In this document: positions 1 to 7,201 of the stretch, in pieces | Layout: each line of letters begins with the position of its first letter | How positions within the stretch are numbered: position 1 is the stretch's first letter | DNA from: Mesorhizobium waimense | Lineage (GTDB): Bacteria > Pseudomonadota > Alphaproteobacteria > Rhizobiales > Rhizobiaceae | Assembly (NCBI RefSeq): GCF_003601975.1 | Contig: NZ_QZWZ01000012.1 | Coordinates: forward strand, 1 to 64,000 | Direction of reading: 5' to 3' | Length of the DNA stretch: 64,000 nucleotides | Notes under the pieces: generated by a model | Database searches by the model: none | Told to the model about the DNA's origin: nothing | What the model saw: the letters and a program-made list of their open reading frames with translations, nothing else | Made by a program: the position numbers and the translations under genes

Positions 1-32
1 GTGGGGACTCGACCGGGCTTTCTCGTCGCGAC

Positions 33-638
33 CTAGCGGACGCTGGCGACCGCGTCCTCGCGGCCGTCGTTGATCGTCACCCAAACGCCCGAATTCTCCG
101 TCGATTGGCGCTTTAGGTAGGTGTAGTCGGTGTCGGTCCAGGCCAGCACCTTGAGCTGCAGATTGTCGAGGATGAACTCGCCGAGGCTGGTGCGCACGGT
201 GAGCACCGCATGGCCGTCACCGTTCGGCTGGCGCGCCACCGTCATCAGGAGATCGCCGGCCGGGACGCCGGCATCCATCAGCTCGCGGCGCTTCTCCAGC
301 GCGTAGTCCTCGCAGTCGCCAAAGCCACTGTCGGGATAGGACCAGACCTCTTCCTTGCCCCACATTTCCATGTCGGTGCGCGGCGTGATCCTGGTGTTGA
401 CCGAATTGTTGATACTGACGATCTTCGCCCAGAGCTTGCGGGTCAGTTCGATCGGTGCCTGCTTCGGCGTCCTTTCGGTGCATTCCCCTGGAAGCTTCTG
501 GCAGAACTCGTAGTGGCCGACCGGCTGCGTGGTGCGGCCGCCCGTGTGCATGAAAACCGGCCCTGCATAGGCTGTAGCCAAAGCGGAAAGCTGCATCGCC
601 ATTGCCATGAGCAACAGCTCGCCCCTCGTCTTCTTCAT
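33..638 (-). CDS. Transglutaminase-like cysteine peptidase (BTLCP family), exported
   Basis: A 201-residue protein with a hydrophobic N-terminus (about residues 8-25, ending near AYA-GP) that looks like a cleavable signal peptide, so a periplasmic location is inferred. The bacterial transglutaminase-like catalytic triad is visible: Cys109 in GDCEDYALEKR, His143 in GDGHAVLTV and Asp158 in ILDNL. In other bacteria BTLCPs (LapG is the best known) cleave surface proteins, often under cyclic-di-GMP control, and a PilZ protein is encoded upstream on the same strand. No LapD-like receptor or adhesin is in view, so the substrate is unknown. The start has a GGAGA ribosome-binding site nine bases upstream that can be sequestered in a hairpin. 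Confidence 0.9.
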   Translation of the reverse strand: MKKTRGELLLMAMAMQLSALATAYAGPVFMHTGGRTTQPVGHYEFCQKLPGECTERTPKQAPIELTRKLWAKIVSINNSVNTRITPRTDMEMWGKEEVWSYPDSGFGDCEDYALEKRRELMDAGVPAGDLLMTVARQPNGDGHAVLTVRTSLGEFILDNLQLKVLAWTDTDYTYLKRQSTENSGVWVTINDGREDAVASVR

Positions 639-645
639 TGTTTTA

Positions 646-665
646 GTCTCCCCGTTTGAGGAGAC
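646..665 (-). promoter_or_regulatory. Hairpin covering the BTLCP ribosome-binding site
   Basis: In the mRNA (minus strand) GTCTCC pairs perfectly with GGAGAC across an eight-base loop, and GGAGAC contains the Shine-Dalgarno sequence of the downstream gene. This could be a translational switch or thermometer, but a six-pair stem is weak evidence. Confidence 0.3.
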
Positions 666-865
666 ATTGTCACAGGCGGATTTATTTGACGCAAAAACCC
701 GAAGTAGACATTGAGTAAAACGCCAATAGAATAAACATAAAATTTGAATTAGCTTGATCTAAAATTGCTCTGACCTTCTCCGAGGCCAGATTTTGTCAGC
801 GTGGCGCGGTGTCTCAGTGCGGGTCAGGCACTGGTCATTTTGGCCGCGGGCGTCAGTGCGAACAA

Positions 866-893
866 CAAAAAACCGGCCGCAAATGGGCCGGTT
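866..893 (-). terminator. Intrinsic terminator of the PilZ gene
   Basis: Perfect eight-pair stem (AACCGGCC / GGCCGGTT) with a seven-base loop, followed on the minus strand by a run of six T and a further T-rich tail. It lies 26 bases after the PilZ stop codon. Confidence 0.8.
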
Positions 894-918
894 CAATGGT
901 CTGGCGTATCGCCGTCCG

Positions 919-1536
919 TCAGGAGCGTGGCGCGTTGAATTCGGAGTCCAGGGTTTCCGGACGCTGGATGACGGCGAATTCGACGGCGACGCCGTCCTCG
1001 AAGTGACGCACCACCTGGCCGCGCATCGTGCCCAGCATGACCTGGATGCCGATCGCCGGCTTGACGTCGATCTCGATTGCCGCGCCCGACAGCGACAGGT
1101 CGATGATGCGGCATTGGTATTGGCGTCCGTCGGTAAGCTGGAGCACGCTCATCGGATTGCGCGGCGCGACGCGCTCGTGGCGGCGGTCTTCCGGCAGGTC
1201 GAGCTCGTGCTTGTTGGCGAGCCAGGTCAGCTGCGCGGCGAGCTTGTCCTTCTTGCGCTCCGAGGCAATGACCGTCATCGCGAAGCCGTCCTGCGAGGTG
1301 CGGGTGACGACGCCTTCGATGCGGCCGATGTGGTCGATATAGGCGATGACTTTTTCGCCGGGCATGCCGATGCGCTCGGTGCGCAACGCGACATTGCCAG
1401 GCGACATGTCGATCACCTGGCACGGGTGCTCGGTGCGGTCTTCCAGCATGAAGCGCCCATAGATCTTGACCTGGACGCGCTGAAAGTTACGCCTTTCGGC
1501 GCGGGACGGCGCGTAGTCGACCGCCGCTGACCTCAT
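919..1536 (-). CDS. Tandem PilZ-domain protein
   Basis: A 205-residue soluble protein with two PilZ-like halves. The first (about residues 10-95) starts with RRNFQRV, and its second motif is degenerate (DMSPGNVAL). The second (about residues 115-195) has RRHERV followed by DLSLSGAAIE, which is the RxxxR plus D/NxSxxG signature for binding cyclic di-GMP. The C-terminal copy therefore looks ligand-competent and the N-terminal one perhaps not. It is a likely effector for motility, exopolysaccharide or adhesion; the exact output cannot be read from sequence. The next gene downstream on the same strand is the BTLCP peptidase, but a terminator separates them. Confidence 0.88.
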   Translation of the reverse strand: MRSAAVDYAPSRAERRNFQRVQVKIYGRFMLEDRTEHPCQVIDMSPGNVALRTERIGMPGEKVIAYIDHIGRIEGVVTRTSQDGFAMTVIASERKKDKLAAQLTWLANKHELDLPEDRRHERVAPRNPMSVLQLTDGRQYQCRIIDLSLSGAAIEIDVKPAIGIQVMLGTMRGQVVRHFEDGVAVEFAVIQRPETLDSEFNAPRS

Positions 1537-1663
1537 GACTGCCTACACCCCGTTGGCATTCCGCGCGTCGATGCGAGGAATTTCACCCGGAAAAGTACAG
1601 CCATGCAGGTTAACAAAGAAGAAAAGTCCGTCGTCAGCCTTAAGATACGACTTCAGATTTGAA

Positions 1664-2302
1664 CTATTCCCCACGCCCGCCGTCGAACACCACGAGATGG
1701 CGGATGCGGCGCGCGCGGCCGAGCGCCGAAATCGTTTCGGGCGGGTCGTATTCGGACGGAACGAGCGAGGGAACGCTGATCGCCGGCCGGTTCTTCAGGA
1801 ACATCGGCTCCTTGTCCGGATCGACGACTCGGATCGAATCGATCAGTGCATCGGTGATCGGATCGGCACCCAGCCAGAACGGCCTTTCGGCGGCGCTGAT
1901 GACGCCCAGGCAGCGCGGACTTTCGACGCCGCCGTCGAGCGGCAGGGCAAGCAGTTCGAATTTGTTGGAACGGCCGTTGCGGCTGAACCCCTCATAGGTG
2001 ATGAGCACCACCGACTTCTGGTCGAAGACGCCGTGAACCAGCCGCGCAACGAGCCGCTGGTCCTTCTCGCGCCACAGGGAGGGGAAGGAGAACCCCTTGA
2101 GTTCGCGGCCATATCCGGCGCAAAGCCTGGTGCCGGCAAGCCGGAACACCGCTTCGCCGCGCGTATCCCTTTCGAGGATGAACGTGTCGGCAAGCAGCGA
2201 TTTGATGTCGGCGGGCTCCACTTCCGAACGCTTCGGGGCGGGGCGCCCATCACGCAGCCGGTTCCAATAATGGAACAGCGTGATTGATCCGTTCTGGTTC
2301 AT
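1664..2302 (-). CDS. PAS-domain protein (PAS_5 / PF07310 type)
   Basis: With the start at 2302 the protein has 212 residues (MNQNGSITLFHYW...). A GGAAGAG ribosome-binding site lies seven bases upstream, which argues against an in-frame start 13 codons earlier. The body carries the FHYWNRLRDGRPAPKRSEVEP opening, LLADTFIL and RLAGT...GRELKG pattern of the alphaproteobacterial PAS_5 family, usually found as single-domain proteins beside PilZ genes. No kinase, GGDEF or DNA-binding domain is attached, so it probably senses a small ligand or partner and acts through protein contacts. The function is not established. Confidence 0.82.
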   Translation of the reverse strand: MNQNGSITLFHYWNRLRDGRPAPKRSEVEPADIKSLLADTFILERDTRGEAVFRLAGTRLCAGYGRELKGFSFPSLWREKDQRLVARLVHGVFDQKSVVLITYEGFSRNGRSNKFELLALPLDGGVESPRCLGVISAAERPFWLGADPITDALIDSIRVVDPDKEPMFLKNRPAISVPSLVPSEYDPPETISALGRARRIRHLVVFDGGRGE

Positions 2303-2440
2303 TTTGTGCTCTTCCGCGCAATCTGTCTTTTCATGTCCCATCGGCGAACAGACAGGGCGCCCTCCGATGACTACATGCGTTGCGTTGCAGGATGCGTGCC
2401 AGCATCGTTAACACTTGTTCACGGGTCGGGACCGTTAAGG

Positions 2441-2455
2441 TTAACAAGTGGTTTA
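2441..2455. promoter_or_regulatory. CtrA-like box, near consensus
   Basis: TTAA-N7-TTTA, one mismatch from the CtrA box TTAA-N7-TTAA, lies about 110 bases upstream of an orphan terminator. Flanking sequence holds another TTAAC motif and an imperfect inverted repeat (ACTTGTT / AACAAGT). Regulatory use is inferred. Confidence 0.3.
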
Positions 2456-2565
2456 CGTTGCTGTCCGACGGTCGCTGTGGCACATAAAAACCACTCCAAA
2501 AACGGTCGTTTCGCAACGATCGGCAGCACTTCAGTCAAGAGTTCAGGGGAGCAGGGGACTCGACC

Positions 2566-2602
2566 AGCCGTTCAAGGGGGGACCTTGAACGGCTTCTTTT
2601 TT
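2566..2602 (+). terminator. Strong intrinsic terminator without an upstream gene
   Basis: A perfect 12-pair stem (AGCCGTTCAAGG / CCTTGAACGGCT) with a five-base loop is followed by TCTTTTTT. No coding region precedes it on the plus strand, where the neighbouring gene runs the other way. It could therefore end a small RNA transcribed from about 2455-2500. No known family was recognised in the upstream 100 bases. Confidence 0.8.
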
Positions 2603-3200
2603 GATTCGCGCCGGATGATTCGTTCCGGCGATTCGCCGTTGATGCTCCGTCCGCCCAATGATCACCGCGTGATCACTCCTTTGACTGCGGCGCGGTCGCA
2701 TTCCTGCCCTGTACGGCCGCTATGCGGATGGCCTGCCCGGGCAGCGCCAGCTCCAGCGCTGGCATCGGCCGGTCGAAACGTTCGGTGAATGGCCACAACG
2801 CCCCCCCCGGCAGCCATCGTGGCAACATGTCCGTGCGAAACCAGCAAGGGCAGCAGCATCAATGCCCAGCATGAGCCGACGCACCAGACGCCATGCGTCA
2901 AGCATTGATGTAAAAGTAAAGTCTCCGTTGCTTTAGAAATATTTTGCTATGTGAGTAATTTCACAGGCCGAAGGGAATCGATCAGTTAGTATGGCTGCGG
3001 ACACCAGACAAGCATCGAAAAATGCTTGTAATGCCGCCGAATTTTCAAATTCGAAATAAGTGGACGCCTCCACAAAACAATCGTCGAACACGGTCCCGGC
3101 ATCTGCTTCGGCAAGGCGGCCGGAATCGACCCGGTCCGCCATGGTTGGCGTCCGCCCTTAGCAGTGCAAAGCAGCTTGAAACCATAGACGGGAGGACATC
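2603..3200. other. Gap without a confident gene
   Basis: No convincing open reading frame. Visible features are a 17-base palindrome (2659-2675) and a run of eight C (2801-2808), on either side of which the minus strand looks weakly coding in different frames. A small degenerate gene is possible but not supported enough to call. The subtilase ribosome-binding site is at the right edge. Confidence 0.5.
2659..2675. repeat. 17-bp palindrome TGATCAC-CGC-GTGATCA
   Basis: Perfect seven-base arms around a three-base centre in non-coding DNA. The size suits a dimeric repressor operator, but no neighbouring regulator gene is present. Confidence 0.4.
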
Positions 3201-4604
3201 ATGGCCAATCAGGACATCGCAGAAACCATCGCGTCGGTCGGCTACGCGAAGGTCATCGTAATGCTGACCCCGGCTGGGCTCGGGCTCGGTCTTGCCGCGG
3301 CGCGAGGTGGCGTCGACAGTTCAGCGTCTCGCGCCGCCGAAGCGCAATTGCAGGATCACTTTATCGTCCCCAGCGAAGCACAGCAGGAAAGCCTGGCGCT
3401 CGACGCCCGGGCTTCCGCCAGCCGCAGCTTCCGGCGCGCCGTGGATCCGGCCACGCGCCGTATGCGCGTCTATCCTCATCTGGGCCTCGCCACGGGCTTT
3501 GTCGATGCAGCCGGCATGGCTGCCCTCGAGACGAGCCCGACTGCGGGGAGCATCGTCAAGGCCCCGGAACTGAGCCTCATCCGGCCGACGAGCATCAGGC
3601 CGGCACGGCCCAGGAAAACGCTGAGCTGGGGGCTGCGCCGGCTGGGCGTGGAGGATATGTGGAATGCAGGGTTCGACGGCAAGGGTGTCGTCGTTGGCCA
3701 TCTCGATACGGGCATCGACGGCGACCATCCGTCGCTCAAGGGGGCCATCTTCGATTTCGCCGAGTTCGATCTTGCAGGCGACAAGGTTCCCGACGCCAAG
3801 CCGCATGACAGCGACGAGCACGGCACCCACACGGCCGGCACCATAGTCGGACGGGCGGGAGAGAAGGGTGCCTTCGGCGTTGCGCCGGGAGCGCAGATCG
3901 CCAGCGCCATGGTGATCGAAGGCGGCCAGGTGATCGACCGTATTTTGTCCGGGATGGATTGGATCATCGAAAAGAAGTGTCCCATTCTCAGCATGTCGCT
4001 GGGCTTGCGGGGCTTTACGCCCGCATTCCAGCAGATCATCAATGCGCTGCGTGCTGGCGGCGTGCTGCCGGTTTTCGCGGTCGGCAATGAAGGGCCGCTG
4101 ACCAGCCGTTCCCCGGGCAATTATGACAATGTCCTTTCCGTCGGGGCGATGGATCAGGCGGACGCGGTGGCGTCGTTCTCGAGCAGTCAGAAATTCGACC
4201 GGCCGGCGGATCCGCTGGTACCCGATCTGGTGGCGCCTGGGGTCGGGATCCTGTCCTGCATCCCAGGCGGAAAGTTTGCCGAAATGGACGGCACGTCCAT
4301 GGCGACGCCGCATGTCGCGGGGCTGGCGGTGCTGCTCAAGCAGGCAAAGCCGGCAGCGAGCATCGACCAGATCGAGCAGGCGATCATCGGCTCCTGCACA
4401 TTGCCGGTGGGCATGCAGAAGGCACGCGGCAACCGAGGGCTGCCCGACTTGCGGCGCGCCTTCCAGTTGCTGACGGGTTCGCCTTTGCCAGTGAAAGGCC
4501 CGGCAGTCGCAGTGGCTTCGCGGCGGAAGGTTTCGAAAGCAAAGCCGGTCACCAGACACGCGACCAAATCGACCGGCAAGAAAGTTGCTGCTGCCAGAAT
4601 CTAG
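3201..4604 (+). CDS. Subtilisin-like serine protease (S8 family)
   Basis: A 467-residue subtilase. The catalytic triad is clear: Asp169 (GHLDTGIDGDHP), His207 (DEHGTHTAG) and Ser366 (DGTSMATPHVAG), with the oxyanion Asn296 in AVGNEGP. Residues 15-130 look like an inhibitor-I9-type propeptide, ending in SIVKAPELSLI before the mature domain begins near LSWGLRRLG. The C-terminal 40 residues are Lys/Ala-rich. No signal peptide or membrane anchor is evident, so a cytoplasmic site or non-classical export is inferred. The start has a GGGAGGA ribosome-binding site. The next gene on the same strand encodes a small protein that itself resembles a stand-alone propeptide. Substrate unknown. Confidence 0.92.
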   Translation: MANQDIAETIASVGYAKVIVMLTPAGLGLGLAAARGGVDSSASRAAEAQLQDHFIVPSEAQQESLALDARASASRSFRRAVDPATRRMRVYPHLGLATGFVDAAGMAALETSPTAGSIVKAPELSLIRPTSIRPARPRKTLSWGLRRLGVEDMWNAGFDGKGVVVGHLDTGIDGDHPSLKGAIFDFAEFDLAGDKVPDAKPHDSDEHGTHTAGTIVGRAGEKGAFGVAPGAQIASAMVIEGGQVIDRILSGMDWIIEKKCPILSMSLGLRGFTPAFQQIINALRAGGVLPVFAVGNEGPLTSRSPGNYDNVLSVGAMDQADAVASFSSSQKFDRPADPLVPDLVAPGVGILSCIPGGKFAEMDGTSMATPHVAGLAVLLKQAKPAASIDQIEQAIIGSCTLPVGMQKARGNRGLPDLRRAFQLLTGSPLPVKGPAVAVASRRKVSKAKPVTRHATKSTGKKVAAARI

Positions 4605-4646
4605 ACCTTTGCGCGTCCCAAATGATGCGCGGTGCTGCAGTGTGGT

Positions 4647-4691
4647 AATCCGAAATTCGCATCATCCAAAAAGGGCTGCGAATTTCGGATT
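4647..4691. repeat. 15-bp perfect inverted repeat between subtilase and its partner
   Basis: AATCCGAAATTCGCA and its exact complement are separated by 15 bases. It lies 43 bases after the subtilase stop and 85 before the next start. There is no T-run, so it is an RNA hairpin or processing site rather than a classical terminator. It could set different expression levels for the two genes. Confidence 0.55.
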
Positions 4692-4776
4692 CATAGCCGT
4701 CGAAGCCGAAACCTGCCGCCTGTCATTTGCGAAATCGGGCCTATATATTGCCGCAGCGAAACCGGAGGCTGGCAAG

Positions 4777-5127
4777 ATGGCCGATGAAAAGGCATCTCAG
4801 GATTGGAGCCCGGCGGCGATCAAAGACGAGTTGCAACGTCAGGCGCGCTCGGGCAAGCCGGTGAGTGCGCAGGTTTTCTTCAACGACGACGTCGCCGGCG
4901 CAGCATTGCCGGAGACCGTTTCGCGCGTGATCGAGCAGGCCGAAAAAAGCGTGGGAAAGCCTGGCGCGGTGACATTGGGAAAGGTCCGTCCTTCGGCCAA
5001 CTCCGCATCCGTGAGCGGAGATCCCGACGCCATAGGCGCCATGCTCGAGAGCGCCGAGGTCAAGACCGTATTGCCGAATGTCGTCGACGACATCTTGCCG
5101 AAACCGGTCAAGCGAGAGTTGCGCTAG
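4777..5127 (+). CDS. Small I9/propeptide-like protein, possible subtilase inhibitor or chaperone
   Basis: A 116-residue soluble protein; the ATG at 4777 has CCGGAGG eight bases upstream. Not recognised from any named family. Its predicted order is strand (SAQVFFND), helix (LPETVSRVIEQAEKS), two strands (VTLGKVRPSANSASVSG), helix (PDAIGAMLESA) and strand (VKTVLPN). This is the beta-alpha-beta-beta-alpha-beta order of subtilisin propeptides and free I9 inhibitors, including a xxVxxVxPN-like C-terminal strand. It lies directly after a subtilase gene. An inhibitor or folding partner of that protease is therefore inferred. The fold assignment rests on pattern reading only. Confidence 0.6.
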   Translation: MADEKASQDWSPAAIKDELQRQARSGKPVSAQVFFNDDVAGAALPETVSRVIEQAEKSVGKPGAVTLGKVRPSANSASVSGDPDAIGAMLESAEVKTVLPNVVDDILPKPVKRELR

Positions 5128-5322
5128 GGCTTCAAGCAGCAACCTGGCGGCGCCCAAGCCTCCCGTGAAAACTGGCGTGCCCGCGGCCATCTGGCCGAGT
5201 GGAGGTTCTCGTGGTGCTCGGCAGGGAGGTTTGTCCTGCGGGTGCATTGCGGAGAGAAAAATTCCCACTCAGACCCGCTTTGCTCTAAATGCTCTACATC
5301 CGAATCCCTGGAACAGATGTGA

Positions 5323-6081
5323 ATGAGCGAGCCGGCAAGCCCTTCCGAAATCGAACAGCAGGACGAGGCCCCGGAGCCGCGCCGCGAGCCGGTGTTCAAC
5401 CTGCCGCCCGTGGTGCTGGCGGTGATCGGCATCTGCGTCGCCGTCCATCTGATCCGCGTCTACGGGCTCACCGACGACCAGGATTTTGCCCTGCTGGTGC
5501 GGACCGCCTTCGTGCCGATCCGCTATTCCGGCCAGTTCGATCTCGATGTCTACGCGTTCACCAGCCCTTTCACCTATGCCTTCCTGCATGGCGGCTTCGC
5601 GCATCTGGCCATCAACATGGTGTGGCTCGCGGCTTTCGGCTCGCCGCTGGCGAACCGGTTCGGCACGTTCTGGTTCTCGCTGTTCTTCGCCGCGACCGGA
5701 CTGGCGGCGGTGGTGCTGTTTTGGGCCGTGCATCCGCTCGGCCAGGCGCCTCTGGTTGGCGCTTCGGGCGCCATTTCAGGCATGATGGGGGCCGCGGCGC
5801 GCTTTGGGTTCCGCATCGACCGCTCTTCGGGCAAGGCCGCCTTTGCCGGTGCGCCGCTGCCGATCGCGGAGGTGCTGCGCTCGCGCGGCGTCATGACTTT
5901 TCTCGGCGTCTGGATGGTGATCAATCTCGTCACCGGCCTTATCGGCTTTGCGCCCGGCGTTGACAGCCAGATCGCCTGGGAAGCTCATATTGGCGGCTTT
6001 GTCGCCGGCTTCTTCGGCGTGCGCCTTTTCGATCGGCGCCAGCAGGACGTCCACGTAGACGAAGATGACCGCCGCACTTGA
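5323..6081 (+). CDS. Rhomboid-family intramembrane serine protease
   Basis: A 252-residue multi-spanning membrane protein with about six hydrophobic segments. Rhomboid signatures are present: HGGFAHLAINM (residues 89-99), the nucleophile Ser148 in GASGAISG and the partner His222 in AHIGGFVAG. It therefore has the Ser-His dyad of an active rhomboid cleaving transmembrane substrates in the lipid bilayer. The charged N- and C-terminal tails (residues 1-25, and from 233) look cytoplasmic. It stands alone in its transcription unit as far as can be seen. The physiological substrate cannot be inferred. Confidence 0.92.
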   Translation: MSEPASPSEIEQQDEAPEPRREPVFNLPPVVLAVIGICVAVHLIRVYGLTDDQDFALLVRTAFVPIRYSGQFDLDVYAFTSPFTYAFLHGGFAHLAINMVWLAAFGSPLANRFGTFWFSLFFAATGLAAVVLFWAVHPLGQAPLVGASGAISGMMGAAARFGFRIDRSSGKAAFAGAPLPIAEVLRSRGVMTFLGVWMVINLVTGLIGFAPGVDSQIAWEAHIGGFVAGFFGVRLFDRRQQDVHVDEDDRRT

Positions 6082-6169
6082 AATGCAACCAATCACGGCG
6101 CACCATGTTCACCGGAACGTGAATGCCGGTCAGGGCAGGAACCGGCAAGCAAAAGCTGAGGAGGACGCC

Positions 6170-6601
6170 ATGACTGTTAAGGCAATTCTCGAGAAGAAAG
6201 GCCATGACGTGTTGACGCTCGGGCCGAACGAAAAGCTGAGCGAAGCTATTCGTATCCTGACCGAACACAGGATTGGCGCGCTGGTCATCACCAATGGCGA
6301 TCACAAGATCGTCGGCATTCTTTCCGAACGCGACATCGTACGGGTGATCGCCAGGGAAGGAGCGGCAGCACTTGAAATCCCGGTGCGCTCGGCGATGACG
6401 CCCAAGGTGAAGATCTGCAATGAGAACCACACCGTCAACGAGGTCATGGAAATCATGACCAAGGGCCGCTTCCGTCATCTGCCGGTGGAACGAGACGGCC
6501 TGCTCTACGGCATCGTGTCGATCGGCGACGTGGTCAAACGGCGCATCGAGGACGTCGAGCGCGAGGCCGAGGAAATCAGGGCCTATATCGCCACCGCCTG
6601 A
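6170..6601 (+). CDS. CBS-pair domain protein
   Basis: A 143-residue protein made almost entirely of two CBS domains (about residues 8-62 and 75-128), with the typical GILSERDIVRVI and YGIVSIGDVVKRRI endings. CBS pairs bind adenosyl nucleotides and signal energy or redox status; no catalytic domain is attached. The ATG at 6170 is preceded by GAGGAGG, which rules out the longer in-frame start upstream. Such single-module proteins are common in Rhizobiales, but their partners are generally unknown. Confidence 0.9.
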   Translation: MTVKAILEKKGHDVLTLGPNEKLSEAIRILTEHRIGALVITNGDHKIVGILSERDIVRVIAREGAAALEIPVRSAMTPKVKICNENHTVNEVMEIMTKGRFRHLPVERDGLLYGIVSIGDVVKRRIEDVEREAEEIRAYIATA

Positions 6602-6615
6602 GCGGTGAAGGGAAA

Positions 6616-6642
6616 CCGCCGGCCGGAGAAGCCGACCGGCGG
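6616..6642. terminator. Hairpin between convergent CBS and YjhX-type genes
   Basis: CCGCCGG pairs with CCGGCGG, with additional inner CGG/CCG pairing. It lies 14 bases after the CBS stop and just beyond the stop of the convergent gene. There is no long T-tract, so termination may be weak. Confidence 0.45.
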
Positions 6643-6651
6643 AGCCATACG

Positions 6652-6920
6652 CTACCTGTTGTCGAGTTCGGCGCGGACGAGTTCGAGCCCACGCCGGGTG
6701 ATGCGGTAGGGACCGCCGCCCGACGAGGAAACCGCCTTTTTCCGTTTCAATTTTCGAAACAGGTCGAGACCGACGCCCGGATAATGCCAGCCGTCGCGGG
6801 TCAGGCATTTGACGGAGGCGATGCGCCTTTTCTCGTTCTTTTGGATTTCGATGCGCCCGCCCTGCGCGAGCAGGTGCAGGACGCTGTGGCATTTTTTGAT
6901 TTGGCGCGCGAAATATCCAT
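6652..6920 (-). pseudogene. UPF0386/YjhX-type small protein with an apparent -1 frameshift
   Basis: The C-terminal 75 residues match the YjhX/UPF0386 pattern (HLLAQGGRIE, IASVKCLTRDGW, PYRITRRGLELVRAELDNR). The expected start, ATG at 6920 encoding MDISRA, is in another frame. Between them the coding strand has a run of six A (plus-strand T at 6892-6897). One extra A would join the frames as MDISRAKSKKCHSVLHLLAQ. Either the gene is broken, the run is slippage-prone, or the read has an indel error. An in-frame start at 6975 gives an N-terminus unlike the family. YjhX is described as a toxin-like protein in E. coli; no YjhQ-like partner adjoins. Confidence 0.7.
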
Positions 6921-7157
6921 GTGAGAGTTTCCGGGAAAAACACAAAAGGCCGCCGCCGCGAGCATGTCGCGGCACGGGGTTTCAGGTTTTCTGCCCTGCC
7001 TCGCTACGAGGTCAGGGCCTTACCGGGACTGAGCGTAAGTGGACATCCACTCTCCATTGGGATGAGTGGCCTATAGGCGAAAACGGCTGAAAAGGCCAGC
7101 CTGCGGGCTTTGCGCTTGTCTCTTTTGGCGGTTTGCACTAGCGAAGTTGCACATCAA

Positions 7158-7177
7158 AATATGCGTTTGCGCATATT
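7158..7177. promoter_or_regulatory. 20-bp inverted repeat upstream of gatB
   Basis: AATATGCG-TTTG-CGCATATT has perfect eight-base arms and ends 24 bases before the gatB ATG. The AT-flanked palindrome resembles a dimeric regulator operator, or it may form a leader hairpin. The binding protein is unknown. Confidence 0.4.
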
Positions 7178-7201
7178 CCATAGTTCCAATTGCAGGCTCC
7201 C

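Noticed and set aside
2306..2788. 160-residue plus-strand open frame
   Set aside because: Passes through the orphan terminator and the palindromes; no ribosome-binding site and no motif.
2933..3142. 69-residue minus-strand open frame upstream of the subtilase
   Set aside because: No ribosome-binding site, no motif; would overlap the subtilase promoter region.
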